From assembly GCA_018398575.1 (NCBI GenBank), contig JAGTXZ010000003.1, positions 1,860,001 to 1,924,000 on the forward strand: 64,000 bases of DNA, written 5' to 3'. Of the stretch, positions 33,085 to 45,066 are shown piece by piece. The DNA is from Ampelomyces quisqualis (Eukaryota; Ascomycota; Dothideomycetes; Pleosporales; Phaeosphaeriaceae). The notes beneath the pieces are model-generated. The model did not search any database and was not told where the DNA came from. It worked only from the letters and a program-made list of their open reading frames with translations. Both the position numbers and the translations under genes were made by a program. How positions within the stretch are numbered: position 1 is the first letter of the stretch; every line of letters starts with the position of its first letter.

Positions 33085-36000
33085 TCACTTTCTCTGGCGT
33101 GCATTCAGCGACCAGTTCTGGAATGACGTGAACAGAGCTGGCTGCAATGCAGACTTCTTGTCCGCGAACCATTCCTTCTGAGTACTCGCATACACATCCA
33201 CTATGCCGGGATAGTTGTCCCTGTCAAGTCCAATAAGCACCTTCACTACGTGCAAGCTCGCGCCACTGCACGCATCTGCATGGATCTTTGCACCGCCACC
33301 CAGTTTTGCTTCTTCGTGAATGTCTCTTAGGAGCTCCCACGCGTACTCGTCGTTCTCGGGTGCTGGCAGGGGTGCTTTGTGCTTGGTACGGGAGTCGAAG
33401 AACGTCCTTAGCATTTTGAAAGCTTTATCAGCAAGCTGCTTGTTTGCGGTTGCGCGTGTGCGGCGGATTACTGGTAGCAATACTCTCAGAGAGAGCGGGT
33501 TAGAATATTGTTTCTCCATGTATATGACCAGAAGGTCCAGAACCTTAGCCTTGAATTGAACGACATTTTGCTTGGCGTTCTCCCGGTCTTTTTTCTTGCT
33601 AGTGGTCTTGCTGCGCTGCCTGAAGATTTGGCTGAGGTGAGGGTCTAGAGCCATCATCTGCTCGTCATCCATATCTGAATCGTCCGAGGTATCTTCTGAG
33701 GCTGCACCGTCGACGTTTGGTTTTGAAGTCTGCAAGGTCATGGCCAAGAGATTGTTGAACTGGGTGAGTTCCGCGTCATCCTCACTGCCTTCTTCATCAC
33801 TCTCGTTATCGCTTGCATCACTAGCATCGTGTGCCTCAGATGCCTCATCCCCAGAGTCTGAGTTGTCTCCATCAATCATTTCCACGTCGGAGTCAACTTC
33901 AGAATCATCGCTGGAGTTGCTTTCCTCCACATCTTCGTCGTCATTTGCTTCGTTGAAAAGCTCCTTCTGGCCGTCGACATTCTCTTCCGTATCCAAGATG
34001 TCGGTGAGAGAGGCCAATCCCTCTGTACTGATCTCAGACGCAAATATGGACAGAGTCTCCTCTCCGATCTTGCGGAATAGTGTGCGTGAATTGCTGAGGA
34101 AGCTCAGAACAATCTCCACAAACACATCTGACCCTTCTTGGGCTGATCCTTGGCCTTTTTTAAGCATAGCTTTGCGTGAGACATCAAGATCATCGAGCAT
34201 CATTACGGCATCTCCCTCGCCATTGTAGACTTGGAGTATAGTCAAGGAGTACAGGAGGATGAATCCCTCGGCAGCCATTTTATTGCCAGCTATGGATCCC
34301 TGAAGCTCAGAAATTAGTAGGGGTGATTGTTGTATCGAGGAACAACCTTACCTTCGCTGAGATGGCGTCCAAAGTCTGAGACGCCTTCTTTAGGGTTTTA
34401 GTAACCGATTTGTCTGCCTTGAAAGCTAGGTGCAAAGACTTCGAAGATGCGCTCTTGGTTTGGATCATACCAACGACCATGAGAGCGAAAGTGGAGCGGG
34501 AGCCCACGTCAACACTAAGGAGTTTCGTTAAACACGAGGACAGGCGCTCCTGGAACATTTGTTGGCTGCGCTCGGTGACTGGTGGAAGAGGCACTTTGCT
34601 GGTCTTAGCGCTCTGTGTGGGAACAAAATAACCACATTCGACAAATATTTCGAGCGCCCTGCTAAGCCAGCCGTCCTCATCGGCGGGATTGTCCGGAAGT
34701 TCCGGGTAACGTTTGTATTGCTTGATCAAGTTCAGTAATAAATCAGCAATGGTCTGACGACGAGTGTCTGCAACGACTTGCTCATCGGTCTCGGGACGAA
34801 GGATCAGAGAATTGAGATGGCGCACGATCTTCCTCAGTGCACGGTCGTCTGCGTAAAGTAGAATACTCTCAAGTGTCTTCGTCTTCGTGGTCTTGTCGAA
34901 GTCGATGCAACCGTTTTTCGACGACAGCGCAATGAAGGCTGGCAAAGCTGAGGACGTTTCTCGCTGGACTCTTGCTTGTACTGAGTTGAGAGCAGCCAAA
35001 GCAGCAGAGTGAAGGAATCGATCCTCTTTCTTGGTCTGGTTGATCAGAGTGCGCATCAAGTTCGGGCTAAAGAGAGCAGATAGCGAGTCCTCGGAAACAT
35101 GGCTAAGCATGCCACTCAACAGCTTGAAGCCCCATGCTTTCCGTTCGTGGGACGAGGTGGAAGCGAAAAGATTGCCTATAGCCTGTTAGATAATATCGAC
35201 CATGGAACACACGATCAACGTACTATCGACAACATCGATCCAGAACTGAGGGAATTCGGTCTTGGCAGAATCCTTGCTTTTGTTCTTTGCATCCGTATCT
35301 TTGCGCAAAATTTCCGAGAAAACTAGATTCCACGCGAAAGTGGGGTTAGGGCTTGCAGCAGCTGTCTTGAGGCTCTCTCCACCATCAGCTTCTTGTCCAC
35401 TTTGGTAGTTCTCTTTGAGGATCCGTGCTAAGCGGGTGCGCTCTTTCTTTGATAGAGGGTCTTTGTGGTGCCAGACGCCCTCAGGCAACACATCCTCGTA
35501 ATGAGCCTGGACAGTCAGCCATATCGCTACTCCTTCGGGTGTAGAGACAAGTTTGAAGGCGCTGAGGCGGCTGATTAGTTCTTTGGCATATTCTTGGTAC
35601 TGTTTTTCACCCTGCAGACTTTTCGCCGCGTCCACGAGGACCATGCCGCATTCTTCGCGTAACCAGGGAACATCGCGTGCCATTCCGTAGATGTGGTCTA
35701 GAAGCTTGGTCCAGCATTCCATGGATGGTTCCGGTGCAATGACAATTGAAGACTGCAGCACAGCCTTATAACCAAAAAGCTTGCCAATGATATGGTCACG
35801 CCGTTCCTAGAACTAATTAGTAAAACGAGCGACCAGAACAGGTGGCGTACTCACGCGTCCTGGCACATTGCCCTCTACCTTAGTTTTGTCCTCAACGAGT
35901 TTGATCAGAGATGCTACGTCAAGATCCAGGTTCTCGATGACAGTGTCATTCTGACCAAAAATCTCTCGTAAAAGCTCGGTAAGGGTAAGAGAAAATCCTA

Positions 36001-36277
36001 GTCTTGCTGCTTTACGCTGACTGCATAGACCTTTGATCAATCGTCCCAATGCATGGCGGACATCGTTGGCAGCTGGCTGATTTCCAGGTGAAAACTTCAC
36101 TATGAGCTGTTTTGCGGCCTCGAATCGCACCTGGTCAGACTCGGCAGCGAGATCGTCATAGAGCTTCGCGAGCTTCAGTTGGTCCTCGTTGATCTGTCTG
36201 CGCCGTTTTGTAGGTGCCTCATCCTCTCGTTCGCCCGTGCCCAGCTCTCGGTGGCGCTTGCGAGGCTTCTCTCCCAT
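33085..36277 (-). CDS. POL5: Nucleolar POL5 / MYBBP1A family protein
   Basis: Four exons (36277-35855, 35806-35224, 35175-34352, 34299-33085) close in frame to 1,014 residues. The start is MGEKPRKRHRELG, followed by a basic nuclear signal (PTKRRRQ). HEAT/ARM-like helices follow: ALGRLIKGLCSQRKAARLGFSLTLTELL, then VPWLREECGMVLVDAA and STSSHERKAWGFKLLSGML. A very acidic Ser/Asp/Glu stretch lies around residues 690-800 (ESNSSDDSEVDSDVEMIDGD). These are the hallmarks of the POL5/MYBBP1A family. Despite the name 'DNA polymerase phi/V', yeast Pol5 acts in rRNA transcription and 60S assembly; no polymerase motif is visible here. It lies next to UBP14 on the same strand, without evidence of co-regulation. 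Confidence 0.9.
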
Positions 36278-39161
36278 GATTGCTGGCGAGTGACTGATTA
36301 GACAAGGTCGGTTGTCGCTGTTAGACAAGAACTGAGGTGAAGCTTTTGGTAAAATTTCGAGATTATGCCAAATGTGGCTTAGACTGGGCGGCCGTGCGCT
36401 CGGTATGCGTTATCAAGTGGCACCAGCGTGCCATGCTTTCACCACGAGTCCGTTGAAAGATGATGTTCTGATAATTGGCTCTCGTCTCACTCACTCATAC
36501 TGCATGCCGATTTTCTACTGAGTATTCTATCATGTCATGCTCGATTTGTCTTGGTGCCATGATTCGGGGCAAATGAAGGCTACCGCGAATGCAAAACTCT
36601 TGTTCTGCCCGCGATGAAGCGCCATCTCGCTTGCTGCAAAGAGTCCATTAAAGTTGCAATTGTTGGTTACAAGCAGTATGGAGATTGCATGTGGCCTAGT
36701 TTGGTGTACTGTCCCGGCGTATGGCAATGACAGCTCATTGTTGGTCCAACTGCACATCCGATGTCTCACCCCAGTTTTATGTTACACGTCGACGGTGTCG
36801 ACCTCCTTGAATGCGGTAGCCCTTGGCTCGCTCTATGCCTTCGTCCTGCACGGATAGAACCGCATATCAAGATCAACAGTACCCGAAACGATATCACGGT
36901 CAGCTCACGCCGAGTTTCAGCTGTGGATGTACTCGGTACTGCCTTTTAGAAGCCGCTGCGACTCCGTACTTCCGGCTTATATGTTTGGAAGGCCATGTTC
37001 GTGTGTCGCGTAGCGAGCTCAAGGCCCCGCCACCAGGTTCTTACGGAACATTTCGCAATACTGACGAGTAGATAACGGCGCAAACTTCACAAGTGATGAT
37101 ACGATGCTCTGAAACGACCCACGTTCAGACGCACCGGAGGTCTGGTGAAGAGGGAGACGTATTAGATCTCCACTCTACTCCGTACCTGAAGCCTGAGATT
37201 GGCTAGTGACGCAAATTGATGCAAGGCTCGGCGATAGCTACGGTCGCCCGAATGCTAGGCAAGGGCCAGGGCGAATTTTTTCCCAGCTCGCCTTGTCTGG
37301 GCTCCACGGCTCGAGTTAAGCGCATGCACAAGCGGTCGAAAGGCACGATGCTGACGGCCGGCAGCCAGATTGAGGCTACATGCTCAGTCACCTGGCAGAA
37401 TCGTCTTTGATGAGGAATTCAGGGTCTTGAAACGCGAGCAGGCTCAGGCGCGAGTGTGGGGTATCGTCGGGCCATGGCTAGCCAAGATCACGGGACTTTG
37501 CAAGTTCGGGTTGTTTGTGTACGGTGGGCGAGCGTGGTCGTCCAGACAGCACGCGAGTGTCTCAGGTCCACTGAAAGGAGGGGTGGGGTCACCGGTCCAT
37601 GGTGGGGTCCGAACGTTGTGTACCGTTTGTGAAGGCTTTGTGCACGCCGGTTTGTTTGCTCAGTGCTGAGTGCCCATGGATGTGGCGGCGGGCTCAAGGT
37701 CGAAGATTGTGCGCGTGTTGTTTTTCGCGAGTGTTGTCACTGGTCAGTCACAGCGCAAGGTCCCAATCTCGCCGAAATACAGTTGCGACAAACACAGGGC
37801 CATGTCATGATAGGAAACCTGATATCCTGGAGTCTGAGCCGTATTGGCTATGACGTCTGAACAGTTCGCAATCGAGATCATGTGGGCGCACTCCGATGGC
37901 GAACAGCACACTAGGCGAGGCTCCGCCGAGGGAGGGAGGCCATCCCGGTCTGACGCTGCCACAAGGGGCATAAGGTGGCCAAGAGGATGTGGGCGAACGG
38001 ATCGCCTGCAGCACCTCTTCTGCAAGAATTCAATCAGCCCGCGAGTCTCCCGTGCGCCCAATGACACTCGGCGGCAGGCCAATCTTGCTTGAGGAATCAG
38101 GATCCAGGACTCGAGCGCCAAGGCGACGAGCAGCTGCACTGTGCGTGTATGAGGCTCTCTGCGGCCAAGGACGGGCTGGCCTAGCCGCTGGCCCAGCGGC
38201 ATTGTGGTGTCGCTACCCAGTGTGGTCACTCTGGCGGGCAGCATCCCCCAGGAAACGGCGCCCCGGTTACGCAGGCTAGAAGGGGCCGGAGAGCACTGTG
38301 CGAGTTTGCTAAATGAATATCGGAGCGCGAACAGCTTGCCTGTCTGGCAGCGGTGCCGGAGACACTGACAGGCACATGCATGCCTGTAGAAACGTGACAT
38401 GCGTGCCGCCGCCCGCGAATGCCTCAGCAACCAGCGGATGCGTGTGTCGACGGCCCGGTGAAGCAGCAGACGTCAGACGTAGATTCGACCGGCCGTCTGC
38501 AGGCGGGCTGCGAACTGCCTTGTTTACGTGCCCCCGCCGGCGTCCCACTGACGCGGGCGCGTCGATGGGCTGAGTGCTCGGTGATGCACTCTGCACTCTG
38601 CAGGCCCGCTTGGCTAGAGGCGACAGGGCGTGGATGGCCAGTGTGCGCGCTTACAGGCTGTCCTGCGAGCTCAGGCGCCAGCCTAACCGCAAACCTCCTG
38701 CTCACCCTAGCAACCCGTCCAACAACCAGGGCACGTCCGGCAGCCTCACGGCCGTCTGGATAACCTCGCCGCGCTCTTTTCTTCTTTAACCTTCTCGTCC
38801 CCCCAGAAGGCCCAATCCCTCTCTTCAGACGGCTTGAGCCACTGGACGTCGGCCGTTGTGCGTGGATCTCTTCAGGGCAGCCGCTACCCACATTCATTCA
38901 CTATCCCCCGCCCGGCCACGACCACGAGCTCATGTCTGCTTGGAGACGGTAACCTTCCCCGCCCACCTCTCCCCCGCGCGTCCGGCGAGCCTATTTACTG
39001 CGAGCATCTTCACATGGGAATTAGCCTTCTAGTCCTGCATGCTTACCGCCTCCCGTCCCGCCGCCATTGAGTAGAGGAAGCCAGACGGCCGCTCGCAAAC
39101 CCTCGTTATCTATCGCACACGTTGCCCAGCACGACAGTCGCAGAGCCCCTCCGCCGCCGCC
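36278..39161. other. Long gene-free region (2.9 kb) upstream of CDC25
   Basis: Divergent promoter space between POL5 (minus) and CDC25 (plus). 37200-39100 is GC-richer with several frames open by composition, the longest at 37744-38430 (minus, 228 codons), without recognisable homology. The last 400 bp are pyrimidine-rich and contain a short upstream ORF. A long leader or a noncoding RNA is possible but unproven. Confidence 0.45.
39014..39070 (+). promoter_or_regulatory. Candidate upstream ORF in the CDC25 leader
   Basis: ATG to TGA, 18 codons (MGISLLVLHAYRLPSRRH), ending 91 bp before the CDC25 start. If transcription starts upstream, it could lower or gate translation of the phosphatase. 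Both the leader extent and the effect are inferred. Confidence 0.35.
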
Positions 39162-41077
39162 ATGGAGATGTCCTCGCCCCTTGCCGCCATGCACCCGCCG
39201 CCAATCCCTGGTCCCTGGGGCTATCGCCGCGATCTGCCTCCCTCGAGGCCCTTGTTTGGAGCACACACGCTGGGTCCCAACAGCTTCAACTTCCGCGACC
39301 TGAGTATGATGAAGAAGCCAACCATGGACTACTTCAACATGCAGCCAATGCGAGGGTCGTCGCCTACTGCCAGCCTGGCCGCCGACATGTCCTCCAATTT
39401 GCATGTCGACCAGAGGTACACCCTCCCTTGCATAGGACTTACCACTTCCGGCCGCTAATTGTCTTTGTTCTAGCCCCCAGCTCGCGACCCCCCGCCGCTC
39501 GCTCTTCACATCGAATCTATTTCAGCAGGTCGATACGCGAGGTAAGTGGCTGTGCCGTTCCCACGCCCTTGTATAAGTGCTGACGTGCTTCGCAGCAGAA
39601 GGAGCCACGACCCCGCCAGTCCGATGGGAAGGCGTGACAACTCCGCCAATCCAGTCGTCGTCGCCCTGCTTTGTCCCTGACTCCATGGACATCTCTCCTC
39701 TTCCTCACAAGGCTCCATTCAGCTTCCTCACCGAGCGCTCTATCCCGCTCCCGTCTCCCTCACCAGAGATTACACCAAGCACCGACGACGATATGCTTTC
39801 GCCGTGCGACCTGCCTACACCCCCTCAATTCCAGGCGCCTATGCCCGAGGTCCCGCGGCCGTTGTCTGCTGCCGAGTCAGTACTCCGTCCCTACCTACGC
39901 ACTACAATTGCTAACACATTGGCAGGCGAAGAAAGTCTATCCTTCTTAGACCATCTCTTTCTCGCACCAAGAACTTCTCAACTAACACAGTATCCTTCAA
40001 GCAACAGGAGAACAACAGCCCGCTGCCAGCTTTTAAGTTTGGTGCCGGTGTTGATTCGTCGCTGAGTCTAGACGAGTGCTTCACTGCCTCTCCACCCCAG
40101 GAGCGTCGCCCCTGTTCTAATGGCTCGCTGTTTGCCTCGAAACCCAAGCCCTTCAACCTTAATTCTAATGCCCTCTTGCGTTCAAACGGCTCACCACTTG
40201 CTGCTATTCGAAAACCTGCTGGTCCTCCCTCGCGAACTCGACCAAGCAAGTTCCGACGATCCCTTAGTATGTTCGAGCATCCAGGTGACGTGATGAACGC
40301 CAAACAGGACCAAGAGACTTATCAACCGAGCGGTCTACACTCTGTCATGGATGTGGACGACACCTCTGGGCCCAAGCTACCTCACATCACCACCAACGAA
40401 CCTGAGAGTCTTCCACGCATTAGCCATTCCACCTTGGTCAAGGTCCTCGATGGCGCCTACGATCACTTTTATGATAACAAAGTGATTGTTGACTGCCGCT
40501 TCGAGTACGAGTATAACGGAGGACATATTGAAGGCGCTTTGAACTTCTGTGATAAAGAGAAGCTTGCCGAGCGACTGTTTCAGGCTCCTAATAACGCTAA
40601 AACATTACTGATTCTTCATTGCGAATACTCCGCCCATCGTGCTCCTCTCATGTAAGCTTCAAATCCTTCTCGGTGTAATGAAACATGTTAACAGATTGCA
40701 GGGCCAAGTTTGTCCGTTCACAAGATCGCAAGGAGAATGCGCACCGCTATCCTCTTCTCTCATTCCCTGAAGTGTACATTCTTGACGGCGGCTACAGTTC
40801 GTTCTACCACGCACACTCAACTCGTTGCTTCCCACAAAACTACCTCCGTATGGATGCAAAAGAGCACGAGCAGTCCTGCGAGCGTGGCTTGAACAAGCTT
40901 CGGCAGCGTTCGAAGCTCAACCGCGCGCAGACCTTCGCTTTTGGCCAGCACTCTTGCCAGATGGAGGATAGTCCTACAGCTGCCGGCCGATCAACGAGCG
41001 GAGGCATCTTCACCCTCAGCGATGACCTGTTTACTAGCGGACGAATAGGCGCTTCCCGTCGCATGGCTTCATACTGA
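39162..41077 (+). CDS. nimT: M-phase inducer phosphatase CDC25 (nimT)
   Basis: Five exons (39162-39415, 39474-39541, 39596-39875, 39950-40651, 40702-41077) close to 559 residues. The phosphatase removes inhibitory phosphates from Cdc2/Cdk1 at mitotic entry. The N-terminal two thirds are disordered and Ser/Thr-Pro rich, as expected for a regulatory region phosphorylated by CDK (TTPPVRWEG, PLPSPSPEITPS). The rhodanese-type catalytic domain lies at about 310-500: RISHSTLVKVLDGAYD, VIVDCRFEYEYNGGHIEGA, then the CX5R loop LILHCEYSAHRAPLMAKFVR with catalytic Cys and Arg intact. PEVYILDGGYSSFYH follows. The loop is cut by the last intron just after HRAPL. Intron 2 ends in CAGCAG, so a one-residue splice alternative is possible. 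Family certain. Confidence 0.95.
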
Positions 41078-42212
41078 GCATGTTAGTGGACCAATGACTT
41101 CCCCACGATACTCACTTACCTCACGGCGATTGGACCCACGGCGTTTTCATGACTGCTGCATTGGAATTCCACAGCATTGGCGTTCCTAGCATTTCCTAAT
41201 TTGCACCCAAGGCGTTCGAGCGATCTTCTAAGTTAACCTTTTAACTTCTTGGGCACGGAAAAGCAACTTTGACCTCCGGTCCTCCCCATCTTTGTTTCCA
41301 TTCTATACCCGATGTCCCGGCGCATCTTGGCCCGGACATGTTTCCACCACTTGTCGAGAGGGCTTGCTGGATACCCAATTGCTTTCGCCAAGCGTAGTCG
41401 CAACCTAATCACTGCCTCGCAAGCACTGTTTTTTCGTTTGTCATTCATCCCAAACCGGATCTTTCTACGATCCTGAAGAGCTGAAACACTGCTCTCACAT
41501 GTTTTCAGGACAATCTAGAAATCATCACGCAACCACATACGCCTCAGGCCTACGCGCCTCCATACATCATCACCATAGGGCATCAAACCCTAGTTGGAAC
41601 TGCACCTTCTCATTCGATACACATCATCCCGCGAACAGATTGCTCCTCCCCGGTCAGGTTCGGCTCATCCTTCGGCGTACGCATCTTCTCTTCGCTCGTT
41701 CAAGGCTTCTCCATTTGTTCGATGTACCTATTCACTCATCTCTTCTATTCTCTGCAGGTCAGGGCACACGTCAGGTTGATACAACTTAGTGTACAGTCGT
41801 GGTGGGCCTGCTAGAAAATTTGAGGAGGTAATCGACGGGTACTTCGCCGTAGTGACAGTGGAGGAAACGGATTGAAGAGTCTTTGGTCGTCGTCTGCGCA
41901 GAAACATAAAGAACATTCCATCAATACAATGTGCACTCTTTGCTGATGTAATACTGCTGACTGTGGGCATTATTCTTATTGGGTAAGCCTGTGCTATGGT
42001 ATCTACCTAGGTGGTGCTCCGTAGGTACAGCCGGAATCATGAGCACTGCGCGCTAGCTAGCTTGGCCCCGCGGCGGCCCCACCACCACCAAGCATGAACT
42101 CTGAAGCGGCGCACAGCTTCCTGCATGGCTTTCTCTAGCTACACGTGATTCAGTCGGTTCTTTTGCTCTTCTATCTCGCGCACTAAGCCAATCAGAGCTC
42201 ATCACATTCGCC
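41078..42212. other. Gene-free interval CDC25-SLD5
   Basis: 3' region of CDC25 and promoter of SLD5. Short frames only. CACGTG occurs near 42141. No repeats or RNA genes were seen. Confidence 0.45.
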
Positions 42213-42999
42213 ATGGACATTGACGACCTACTTGCTGAGGTGGCAGTTGATTCGACCCCTAGGGAAACACGCGACTTGCAGGAGTTGACGCGTTGTTGGG
42301 TCGCAGAGCGCGTCGCGCCAGAGATTCTGCCATGGCCCAGCCAGCTCATGGACAGAGTTTTGGAGAGAATACGAAGACAGGCATGTTGTAGCTCGCGTGG
42401 TAGCATGCATGGGCTGTTGCTGATGACGCAGCCAGATTGAACTGGTCGAAGATCAGACAGGCAACATGGACCCCAAGACGAACTTCAAATTGATCATCAT
42501 ACAAACGGAACTGGAAAGATTCAAGTTCCTCGTGAGAAGCTTTCTGAGAGCCAGAATCAAAAAAGTATGAATCACATTACGCTTGTAACGGTACAGGCAC
42601 GCTGATGTCTTCGTACAGATTGATCTACATCCTCTCCACATCCAAGCTCGCCATGCTGCTTCCATGGATACGCTACAGCCATTGCTCTCAAAGTCCGAAC
42701 ACCAGTACCTCACATCGCACCAGTCGTTGCTTTCAGCACACTACTCGTCTTCTTTCCTCAGCCAGTTCCCCGCTTCTCTACAGAGACTGGATGACACGAC
42801 AGGCGGCATCAGCATGGCAGATAAGCCGGATGAAGACAAGGCAGTATTTGTGCGAGCACTACGGGATGTTGGAGACATATTCGTGGAGGGTACTGATCGA
42901 CGATTCGAGATGAAGAGAGGGGATGTCTGGGTCGTTAGATGGAGTGCAGTCAAACAATGGGCAGTCGGCTCAGGCACAGGAGATGTGGAATTGATGTGA
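42213..42999 (+). CDS. SLD5: GINS complex subunit SLD5
   Basis: Three exons (42213-42380, 42436-42564, 42619-42999) give 225 residues, the usual Sld5 length. GINS (Sld5, Psf1-3) joins Mcm2-7 and Cdc45 to form the replicative helicase. Diagnostic text is the N-terminal MDIDDLLAEV, LTRCWVAERVAPEILPWP, GNMDPKTNFKLIIIQTELER / FKFLVRSFLRARIKK, HIQARHAASMDTLQPLLSKSEHQYL, and the C-terminal beta domain ending RGDVWVVRWSAVKQWAVGSG. The first intron has no usable GT donor in the right phase; AG|GCATGT with a CCAG acceptor restores RRQ-IELVEDQTG, so it is a GC-AG intron. Nothing is missing. Confidence 0.93.
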
Positions 43000-43764
43000 G
43001 GAGACATGACTATACGACTCAAACAGGCCCGCCGTATGTCGAGGGCAGCAAAGCTGAGAGTCAAGGTTCGATAAAGCCTTGGAAGGCCAGAATATGGCTT
43101 TTGCGCTCTGTACTACACTCACCTGTAATCAAGGAAGAATAGGCACAGTCGGGATACACCTGACCACATGACTGGAACATCGAGGGACAGTCCAGCCTTC
43201 GCTTGGGTGGCAGGCTTCACTCTCCGCGCGGAACTACTTGCTGCTCGCCAATCAGCATACGACATGGCAATGGAGAATCAAGAGCTTTCAATTAGCCGAC
43301 GCCTTAGCCGATCCCGACGACTTTGTCACGCTGGGCGGCAGTTGCCCGAATTCGATGCGTAGACCGGAACCGCTCGCCTCAAGCTTACAAAGCCATGTTC
43401 AGCTTTTTTCGACTGCCGGTCAGTACGGCCTCGCATGCTTTGCAGCGAGAGCCGCAAAACCTCACACCACGCAAGCATTTAAGAATTGATACAACTTTCA
43501 AGCTCTGTCAATGTACATGGACAAGGATCTCGCGAAAAAGGATAATAGGAGCATGATTCCTAGGAGGGATTTGGACAAGTTTCTTGACAAAGTCTGTCAG
43601 CGAAAAGCTCTGTACATGAGTGTTGATCGGCAATCATTTGTGGAAGACTAGATGTTGTTGTACTCAATGGTAGTCAGACTGTTTGATAGGGTATGAACCG
43701 AGTACTGGGGCAAATGAATACACCGAACGCCAAAGCATGCTTTTCACAAAAACGACAAACACGC
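43000..43764. other. Convergent intergenic interval SLD5 / dienelactone hydrolase
   Basis: Both genes end here. Small frames around 43168-43556 have no recognisable homology, and nothing else stands out. Confidence 0.45.
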
Positions 43765-44815
43765 TCAGTGACTTTGAATCCAGCCCAGCATCTGGCCAAA
43801 TGCTTGTGTCTGCGACTGCTTGATCTTGGCATCGTCGTAGTCTCCCAGCACAGCAAAGCCATGAGGAACACCAGCAAAGACCTGGACCTCATGTTCGACC
43901 TTGTTAGTCTCCATTGCTCTCCGACCAGGTGTCAGTACCTCATCCTCGGAAAACAATGGATCGTCCTTGACAGCTGCTATGTAAACTGGCGCTCTCACAC
44001 CCTCCAGATCCTCCTTGGTCACCATGGTGCCGTGCGCAACGGCTCCAGCCTTGAGTATTGGCTCCTTTTTGACAGCTCCTTGCTCCTCGTCCTTGCCCTG
44101 GGATTGTGCTGCCAGCAGATCTGCATTCTCCCCGGCCAGCATCAAGATATACTTGGCTCCAAAGCAGTATCCGACACCATAAATGCCACCGCCATTCGCG
44201 ACAGCATCTGCAAACTCTTCCTTTGCGCCTTCGACTACTTTGTGCAACAACGGCAATACTGTCTCTGGCGTGTGCCTCGCAAGCCACATATCTATCATGA
44301 AGCTTTTGATTCCCTCCGCAGTCTTCAATTTTATGCTCTCCAGCCATGATGTGTCCTGCTGTACTTCGGCCATGTCAACGCTGTTGGGCGCCGGGTCGTT
44401 ATTGAATTGGTCGGGAACGACTACAAGGTAACCCTCCGAGGCATATTTGTCCGCCTGGAGCTGGTTGTTGGTGGACTTGTAGCCTGTGCCGCCCGTGAGG
44501 AGGAGCAAGAGCTTCGAGGGCGCATGTGGATAATCGGTAGGCTTGGTGATGTAACAGTCTATGCCTCCAAGCTTCGAAAGTTCGCCGGAAGGCTTCTCGC
44601 CGGTGGGAGCTGGGCGATCGGTGGTGCAGTGCTCCTAGAAAGTGAATATTGTAGCCTCCAGGTGACATCGTGCTTCAGTGCGAACTCACACCCATAGTTG
44701 GCCCTTGTTGCGCTCTGGTGTCTCCAGGAAAGACGCTCTGTTCGACTGCTGGGTCAGCAGGCCTCTCCTGTGCGTCACTCTCAGGTGCACGTGTGGCCTG
44801 CTCGTTGTCTGCCAT
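43765..44815 (-). CDS. Dienelactone hydrolase family protein
   Basis: Two exons (44815-44690, 44634-43765; 55-nt intron) give 331 residues. The alpha/beta-hydrolase fold has a DLH-type Cys-Asp-His triad: nucleophile elbow GVGYCFGAKY (Cys), AAVKDDPLFSEDEV (Asp) and VPHGFAVLGD (His). The substrate-binding start EHCTTDRPAPTGE and KLGGIDCYITKP match fungal DLH proteins. About 40 N-terminal residues are disordered and acidic. Fungal members hydrolyse lactones or are uncharacterised AIM2-like proteins; the substrate here cannot be read from sequence. It is divergently transcribed from RFA1 across 251 bp. Confidence 0.88.
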
Positions 44816-45066
44816 GGTGTTTGCGTATGGTAACTGAAGCGTGTATTCAATCGTGGATGGCTACCGGCTGCCATCTAGCTGCGCTGCCGATCGAGGTATG
44901 CCGCCCTTGGCGCACCGAGTCGGGCAAGTGCGGGGCTGTGCCTGCCCTCTAGGGTCGAGTCACGTGCTTGACGCGTCGACGCGTTCTGATTTCCTATCGC
45001 TCGCATCACGACGCCACTCATTATTCACGACCTTGTCACATAACACGACCACAGCCCACAGTCAAC
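44816..45066. promoter_or_regulatory. Bidirectional promoter DLH / RFA1 with two MCB boxes and an E-box
   Basis: ACGCGT, the MluI cell-cycle box bound by MBF, occurs at 44971-44976 and again at 44979-44984 within the palindrome ACGCGTCGACGCGT. This is 83-96 bp before the RFA1 ATG. CACGTG lies at 44961-44966. MBF drives S-phase genes including RPA subunits in yeasts. Function here is inferred. Confidence 0.6.

Noticed and set aside
37744..38430. 228-codon minus-strand frame
   Set aside because: Cys/Arg/Leu composition typical of GC-rich noncoding sequence, no domain; kept only as a note on the interval.
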